Below are positions 60,139 through 64,000 of a stretch of 64,000 nucleotides of DNA, one piece after another. The notes beneath the pieces are model-generated. The model worked only from the letters and a program-made list of their open reading frames with translations, had not been told where the DNA came from and did no database searches. Source of the stretch: Herbiconiux sp. (lineage in GTDB: Bacteria > Actinomycetota > Actinomycetes > Actinomycetales > Microbacteriaceae); contig NZ_SCVE01000006.1 in assembly GCF_004297105.1 (NCBI RefSeq), forward strand, positions 1 to 64,000, written 5' to 3'. The translations under genes and the position numbers were made by a program. How positions within the stretch are numbered: the first letter of the stretch is position 1; each line of letters begins with the position of its first letter.

Positions 60139-61683
60139 TTACGCGGCTTGCCCGGAGACGGCTTCGGAGGGAGCATCGGCGGCCCGCGAGGAGTCGGAGG
60201 CCCGCTCCTCCTCCGAGGCCAGTGCAGTGGCCGTGATGCGGTTGGCCATGCCATTGAAGATGACCCCGTGGAACGGCAGGATGGCGAACCAGTAGAGCCG
60301 CCCGCCGAGGCCCATGGGGAAGAAGATCGCACGCTGGTCGTAGACCGAGCCGCCGCCTTCCCGGGGGGTGGCACGCATCTCGAGCCAGGCGCGTCCCGGC
60401 ACCCGCATCTCGGCGCGCAGCCGCAGGAACTCACCGCGATCGATGGCCTCCACCCGCCAGAAGTCGAGGGCGTCGCCGATGTTCAGCCGCTTCGCGTTCC
60501 GGCGGCCTCGGCGCAGGCCCACCCCGCCCACGATCTTGTCCATCCAGCCGCGAACGGCCCAGGCGAGGGGGAACGAATACCAGCCGTTGTCGCCGCCGAT
60601 GCCTTCGATCACGGCCCAGAGATCGGCGGGGCTCGCATCCGTCTCGCGTCGCTTCACGTCGAGGTAGACGGTGTGGCCGGCCCAGTCGGGGTCGCTCGGG
60701 AGGGGGTCGCTCACGGCGCCGTCGACCAGCGCATCCTGCCAGCTCGTCTCGACCTCCCCCGACTTCATCTTCTCGAGGGCCAGCCGCACGGCCTTGCGGT
60801 AGCGGGTGAGTCCGCCCTCGGGGTCGGGGATGAAGTCGCGGATGTCGTGTTCGTGCGTCACGCAGTCGAACTGCAGGCTCGCGATGATGGGCGTGGCGAT
60901 CGCCCGCGGGATCGGGGTCACCAGGTTGACCCACTGCGAGGCGAGCCAGGGCGTCAGTACGGGAAGCGACGCGATCGGGCGCTGCTTGAGGCCGGCTTCG
61001 AGCGCGTAGCCGTTCATCATCTGGCCGTAGCGCAGCACATCGGGGCCGCCGATGTCGAAGGTGCGGTTGACGTCGTCGGGCAGATCGGCGCAGTTCACGA
61101 GGTAATAGAGCACGTCGCGCACGGCGATCGGCTGGATGCGGTTGCGCACCCACTTCGGGGCGGGCATGTACGGCAGCACATCGGTGAGGTGGCGGATCAT
61201 CTCGAACGACGTGGATCCCGATCCGATCACGACTCCGGCCTGCAACGCGGCCGTCGGTACGCCCGAGTCGAGCAGGATGCGGCCCACGGCCACCCGTGAC
61301 CGCAGGTGAGGCGAGAGATCACCGGTGAGCGGATGCAGCCCGCCGAGGTACACGATCCGCTTCACCCCTGCCTGGGCGGCGGCCGCCGCGACGTTCTGTG
61401 CGGCCTGCTTCTCGGGCTCCTCGAAGTCCTTCTTGCCGCCCATCGAGTGAACGAGGTAGTAGAACACGTCGACTCCCTCGCAGGCGCCGGCGATCGACTC
61501 CCGGTCGTCGAGGTCGCCCTCGACGATGTCGACGTCTCCCGCCCACGGCACGTCGCGCAGCTTCTCGGGACTGCGCACGAGCACCCGCACCCCGAACCCG
61601 GCAGCCAGCAGCCGCGGCACGAGCCGCCCTCCGATGTACCCGGTCGCCCCGGTCACGAGCGCAAGACGTTTCGTATCAGCCAT
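60139..61683 (-). CDS. SDR protein with DUF2867 domain
   Basis: This 514-residue two-domain protein starts with an atypical SDR NAD(P)-binding domain (VTGATGYIGGRLVPRLLAAG near 10-29, YYLVHSMGG) up to about 300. A DUF2867 domain follows, about 330-490 (DNGWYSFPLAWAVRGWMDKIVGGVGLRRGRRN). The order is usual for this group; the function is not established. TAGCGT ends seven bases before the ATG. Confidence 0.88.
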   Translation of the reverse strand: MADTKRLALVTGATGYIGGRLVPRLLAAGFGVRVLVRSPEKLRDVPWAGDVDIVEGDLDDRESIAGACEGVDVFYYLVHSMGGKKDFEEPEKQAAQNVAAAAAQAGVKRIVYLGGLHPLTGDLSPHLRSRVAVGRILLDSGVPTAALQAGVVIGSGSTSFEMIRHLTDVLPYMPAPKWVRNRIQPIAVRDVLYYLVNCADLPDDVNRTFDIGGPDVLRYGQMMNGYALEAGLKQRPIASLPVLTPWLASQWVNLVTPIPRAIATPIIASLQFDCVTHEHDIRDFIPDPEGGLTRYRKAVRLALEKMKSGEVETSWQDALVDGAVSDPLPSDPDWAGHTVYLDVKRRETDASPADLWAVIEGIGGDNGWYSFPLAWAVRGWMDKIVGGVGLRRGRRNAKRLNIGDALDFWRVEAIDRGEFLRLRAEMRVPGRAWLEMRATPREGGGSVYDQRAIFFPMGLGGRLYWFAILPFHGVIFNGMANRITATALASEEERASDSSRAADAPSEAVSGQAA

Positions 61684-61690
61684 GCCCTGA

Positions 61691-61696
61691 ACGCTA
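61691..61696 (-). promoter_or_regulatory. -10 hexamer, leaderless SDR gene
   Basis: The minus strand reads TAGCGT, seven bases before the ATG at 61683. Confidence 0.4.
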
Positions 61697-61755
61697 GTCC
61701 GCCTAGCGACCCGCCGCCCGTCCCATCCCGGATGCGCGGCTCCCACTCAGCGAAA

Positions 61756-61825
61756 CTCCTCGCGACTCGCCAAAATCCGCCCCAAAATGCGGGTTTTAGG
61801 GCGGATTTTGGCGAGTCGCGAGGAG
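61756..61825. repeat. Perfect 27-bp-arm inverted repeat
   Basis: Positions 61756-61782 are mirrored exactly by 61799-61825 around a 16-base loop, with CAAAA/TTTT pairs possible inside. It lies ten bases past the stop of the truncated ALDH gene, so it is probably its terminator, yet the stem is far longer than a terminator needs. A 15-base part of one arm also occurs at 32880-32894. Confidence 0.85.
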
Positions 61826-61834
61826 GGAGCGGGG

Positions 61835-62698
61835 TTAGAGGAGGGCCTTCGTGTGCCAGACCGTCTTGGTCTCGGTGAAGGCCGCGATGCGCGACAACGT
61901 GGGGGACGCCGCATCCGGGCCCTCCTCCGGGGGCAGCACGCGCTTCAGGGTCTCGGCAGCGGCGATCTCGAGGTCGATCCAGTCGAGGGCGCCCGCGCCC
62001 ACGAGGTCGAGCGCGTTCACATCGGCGTGGCCCGCGAGCCACGGTGCCATCTCGGCCGGCGAGCCCGTGAGCACATTCACGACGCCCTTCGGCAGATCGC
62101 TCGTGGCGAGCACCTCGCCGAGCGTGATGGCCGAGAGCGGATACTGCTCGCTGGCGATCACCACGACCGCATTGCCCGTCACCAGCGCCGGCGCCACGGC
62201 GCTCACGAAGCCGAGCAGCGACGAATCCTGCGGGGCCACGATCGCCACCACACCCGTGGGCTCCGGCACCGAGAGGTTGAAGTACGGCCCGGCCACGGGA
62301 TTCGCGTTACCGGCCACCTGGGCGTACTTGTCGGTCCACCCGGCGTACCAGACCCACCGGTCGATGGCCGCATCGACCTGGGCACGGGCAGCGGATGCCG
62401 AGACACCCTCGGCCTGCACGATCTCGTCCTCGAACTGCGCGCGGCGCCCCTCGAGCACCTCGGCCACCCGGTAGAGCACCTGCCCGCGGTTGTAGGCCGT
62501 GGCGCCCGACCAGCCCGAGACGGCCGCACGGGCCGCCACGACGGCGTCACGCGCATCCTTCCGCGACGCCTTCGCGGCGTTCGCGAGGAACACTCCCTTC
62601 GGCGACAGCACCTCGTAGACGCGCCCGGACTCACTGCGCGGGAACGCTCCGTTCACGAACAGCTTGTAGGTCTTCGGCACAGCGATGTGGTTGCTCAC
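61835..62698 (-). CDS. Truncated aldehyde dehydrogenase-like protein
   Basis: The 287-residue protein has the N-terminal part of an aldehyde dehydrogenase fold (KLFVNGAFPRSESGRVYEVLSP, VVAIVAPQDSSLLGF, LPKGVVNVLTGSP). It ends before the catalytic-Cys domain and the Glu motif LELGG is absent, so it cannot be a dehydrogenase alone. It overlaps the complete ALDH gene by GTGA. Such short/long ALDH pairs occur in Actinobacteria, often near deoxyribose-phosphate aldolase, and the short one may be a structural or regulatory subunit. Confidence 0.85.
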   Translation of the reverse strand: MSNHIAVPKTYKLFVNGAFPRSESGRVYEVLSPKGVFLANAAKASRKDARDAVVAARAAVSGWSGATAYNRGQVLYRVAEVLEGRRAQFEDEIVQAEGVSASAARAQVDAAIDRWVWYAGWTDKYAQVAGNANPVAGPYFNLSVPEPTGVVAIVAPQDSSLLGFVSAVAPALVTGNAVVVIASEQYPLSAITLGEVLATSDLPKGVVNVLTGSPAEMAPWLAGHADVNALDLVGAGALDWIDLEIAAAETLKRVLPPEEGPDAASPTLSRIAAFTETKTVWHTKALL

Positions 62699-64000
62699 AG
62701 GTCGCCTCCTTTCAAATACGCGGCGAGGCCGTGGCGGCCGCCCTCGCGGCCGTAGCCCGACTCCTTGTAGCCGCCGAACGGCGACGTGGGGTCGAAACGG
62801 TTGAACGTGTTGGCCCAGATGACCCCGGCACGCAGCTTGTCGGCCACGGCCAGGATGCGCGACCCCTTGTCGCTCCAGATGCCCGCCGAGAGCCCGTAGG
62901 GCGTGTTGTTCGCCTTGGCGATGGCCTCAGCCGGCGTGCGGAACGTGAGCACCGACAGCACCGGCCCGAAGATCTCCTCGCGCGCGATGCGGTGCGAGGT
63001 CGACACGTTCGTGAAGATCGTCGGGGCGAACCAGAACCCGTCGGCAGGCAGAGAGCATTCGGGGCTCCAACGCTCCGCACCCTCGGCCTCTCCGATGTCG
63101 GACAGCTCCCGGATGCGCGCCAGCTGCTCCGCGGAGTTGATGGCCCCGACATCCGTGTTCTTGTCGAGCGGATCGCCCACCCGCAGCGTCGACAGGCGCG
63201 ACTTGAGGCGCTCGACGACGTCGTCGTGGATCGACTCCTGCACGAGCAGCCGTGACCCCGCGCAGCACACGTGACCCTGGTTGAAGAAGATGCCGTTCAC
63301 GATGCCCTCGATGGCCTGGTCGATCGGCGCATCGTCGAACACGATGTTCGCGGCCTTGCCCCCGAGCTCGAGGGTGAGCTTCTTGCCCGTGCCTGCGGTG
63401 GAGCGCGCGATCTCACGTCCCACGGCGGTCGACCCTGTGAAGGCCACCTTGTTCACATCGGGGTGGTTCACGAGCGCGCGCCCGGTCTCGCCGGCTCCGG
63501 TGATGATGTTCACCACGCCCGCGGGCAGATCGGCCTGCTGCAGGATCTCGGCGAACAGCAATGCCGTGAGCGGCGTGGTCTCGGCCGGCTTCAGCACCAC
63601 CGTGTTGCCGGCGGCCAGGGCGGGAGCGATCTTCCACGCCAGCATCAGCAGCGGGAAGTTCCACGGGATGACCTGCGCGGCGACACCGAGCGAGCGCGGG
63701 TTCGCCCCGAGTCCGGCGTAGTCGAGCTTGTCGGCCCAGCCGGCGTAGTAGAAGAACCAGGCGGCCACGAGCGGCACGTCGACGTCGCGGCTCTCCTTGA
63801 TCGGCTTGCCGTTGTCGAGCGATTCGGCCACGGCCAGCTCGCGGGCGCGCTCCTGCACGAGCCGCGCGATGCGGAACAGGTACTTGCCACGGTCACGGCC
63901 CGAGAGCTTCGACCAGGTCTTCTCGTAGGCCTTGCGGGCGGCCGCGACGGCACGGTCGACGTCTGAGCTGTCGGCGTGCGCGATGCGTGCGATCGGCTTC
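62695..64000 (-). CDS. Aldehyde dehydrogenase (partial, cut at edge)
   Basis: The frame runs from the stop at 62695 to the window edge, about 435 residues, and lacks its N-terminus. It has VIPWNFPLLMLAWKIAPALAAGN, FTGSTAVGREIA, the Glu motif LELGGKAANIVFDD and the catalytic cysteine in FNQGHVCCAGSRLLVQ, then EEIFGPVLSV and SPFGGYKESGYGREGG. It is a complete active ALDH in these parts. It is coupled to the truncated copy downstream. Confidence 0.92.
   Translation of the reverse strand, partial: KPIARIAHADSSDVDRAVAAARKAYEKTWSKLSGRDRGKYLFRIARLVQERARELAVAESLDNGKPIKESRDVDVPLVAAWFFYYAGWADKLDYAGLGANPRSLGVAAQVIPWNFPLLMLAWKIAPALAAGNTVVLKPAETTPLTALLFAEILQQADLPAGVVNIITGAGETGRALVNHPDVNKVAFTGSTAVGREIARSTAGTGKKLTLELGGKAANIVFDDAPIDQAIEGIVNGIFFNQGHVCCAGSRLLVQESIHDDVVERLKSRLSTLRVGDPLDKNTDVGAINSAEQLARIRELSDIGEAEGAERWSPECSLPADGFWFAPTIFTNVSTSHRIAREEIFGPVLSVLTFRTPAEAIAKANNTPYGLSAGIWSDKGSRILAVADKLRAGVIWANTFNRFDPTSPFGGYKESGYGREGGRHGLAAYLKGGDL

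Overview
The window is high-GC actinobacterial DNA, most likely from the family Microbacteriaceae. The evidence is the gene orders dusB-dgt-dnaG and leuA/recO/uppS, very frequent ATGA/GTGA stop-start overlaps, a ThyX-type thymidylate synthase, a HelD-type RNA polymerase motor, and many probable leaderless promoters. I cannot name a genus from the sequence alone.

Region 1 (1-5850) is an accessory island ending at a CAT-anticodon tRNA. It starts with about 765 bases that hold no credible gene but at least six strong hairpins. Next come a small operon with a DUF3467-like protein and a toxin-antitoxin pair, a small orphan gene, and a coupled pair made of an excisionase-like HTH protein and a 308-residue protein of unknown function. 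A tyrosine integrase follows, then a perfect 12-bp-arm palindrome, a two-gene regulatory/replication-like module and one more orphan gene. Tandem 11-bp repeats and a tRNA 3' end close the island. The layout fits an integrated element whose other end lies left of position 1.

Region 2 (5850-32620) is core chromosome: a GT4 glycosyltransferase, DMT transporter, peptide deformylase, AzlCD exporter, tRNA-Asn, a hydroxyacid dehydrogenase coupled to an orphan ABC ATPase, dnaG-dgt-dusB, a YbaK deacylase, a DsbA-like protein with a 40-residue companion, uppS-recO, leuA with a leader-peptide attenuator, thyX, a thioredoxin/DUF4395 pair, OsmC, an SDR epimerase, dapB, GNAT, a phosphatase, an M16 protease and pnp. 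A MITE-like element with imperfect terminal inverted repeats sits between GNAT and the phosphatase.

Region 3 (32620-39214) is an insertion between pnp and rpsO, which are usually neighbours. It carries a type III polyketide synthase, methyltransferase and FAD monooxygenase (the srsABC-like phenolic-lipid combination), a membrane protein, and an LLM monooxygenase/FMN reductase pair. A dyad overlaps the PKS start codon.

Region 4 (39214-64000) is mostly metabolic and housekeeping: a 2OG-Fe(II) oxygenase coupled to an MFS exporter, HelD, FKBP, PrsW, a GlcD-type oxidase, aspartase, aldehyde dehydrogenase, PiT phosphate transporter, oligopeptidase B, an SNF2 helicase, PfkB kinase, M20 peptidase, SGNH hydrolase, an SDR/DUF2867 protein and a truncated-plus-complete aldehyde dehydrogenase pair cut by the window edge.

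Two themes recur. At least fourteen starts have a TANNNT hexamer ending 6-7 bases before the start codon, which suggests leaderless mRNAs. Several intergenic gaps hold unusually long, nearly perfect inverted repeats without a U tract.
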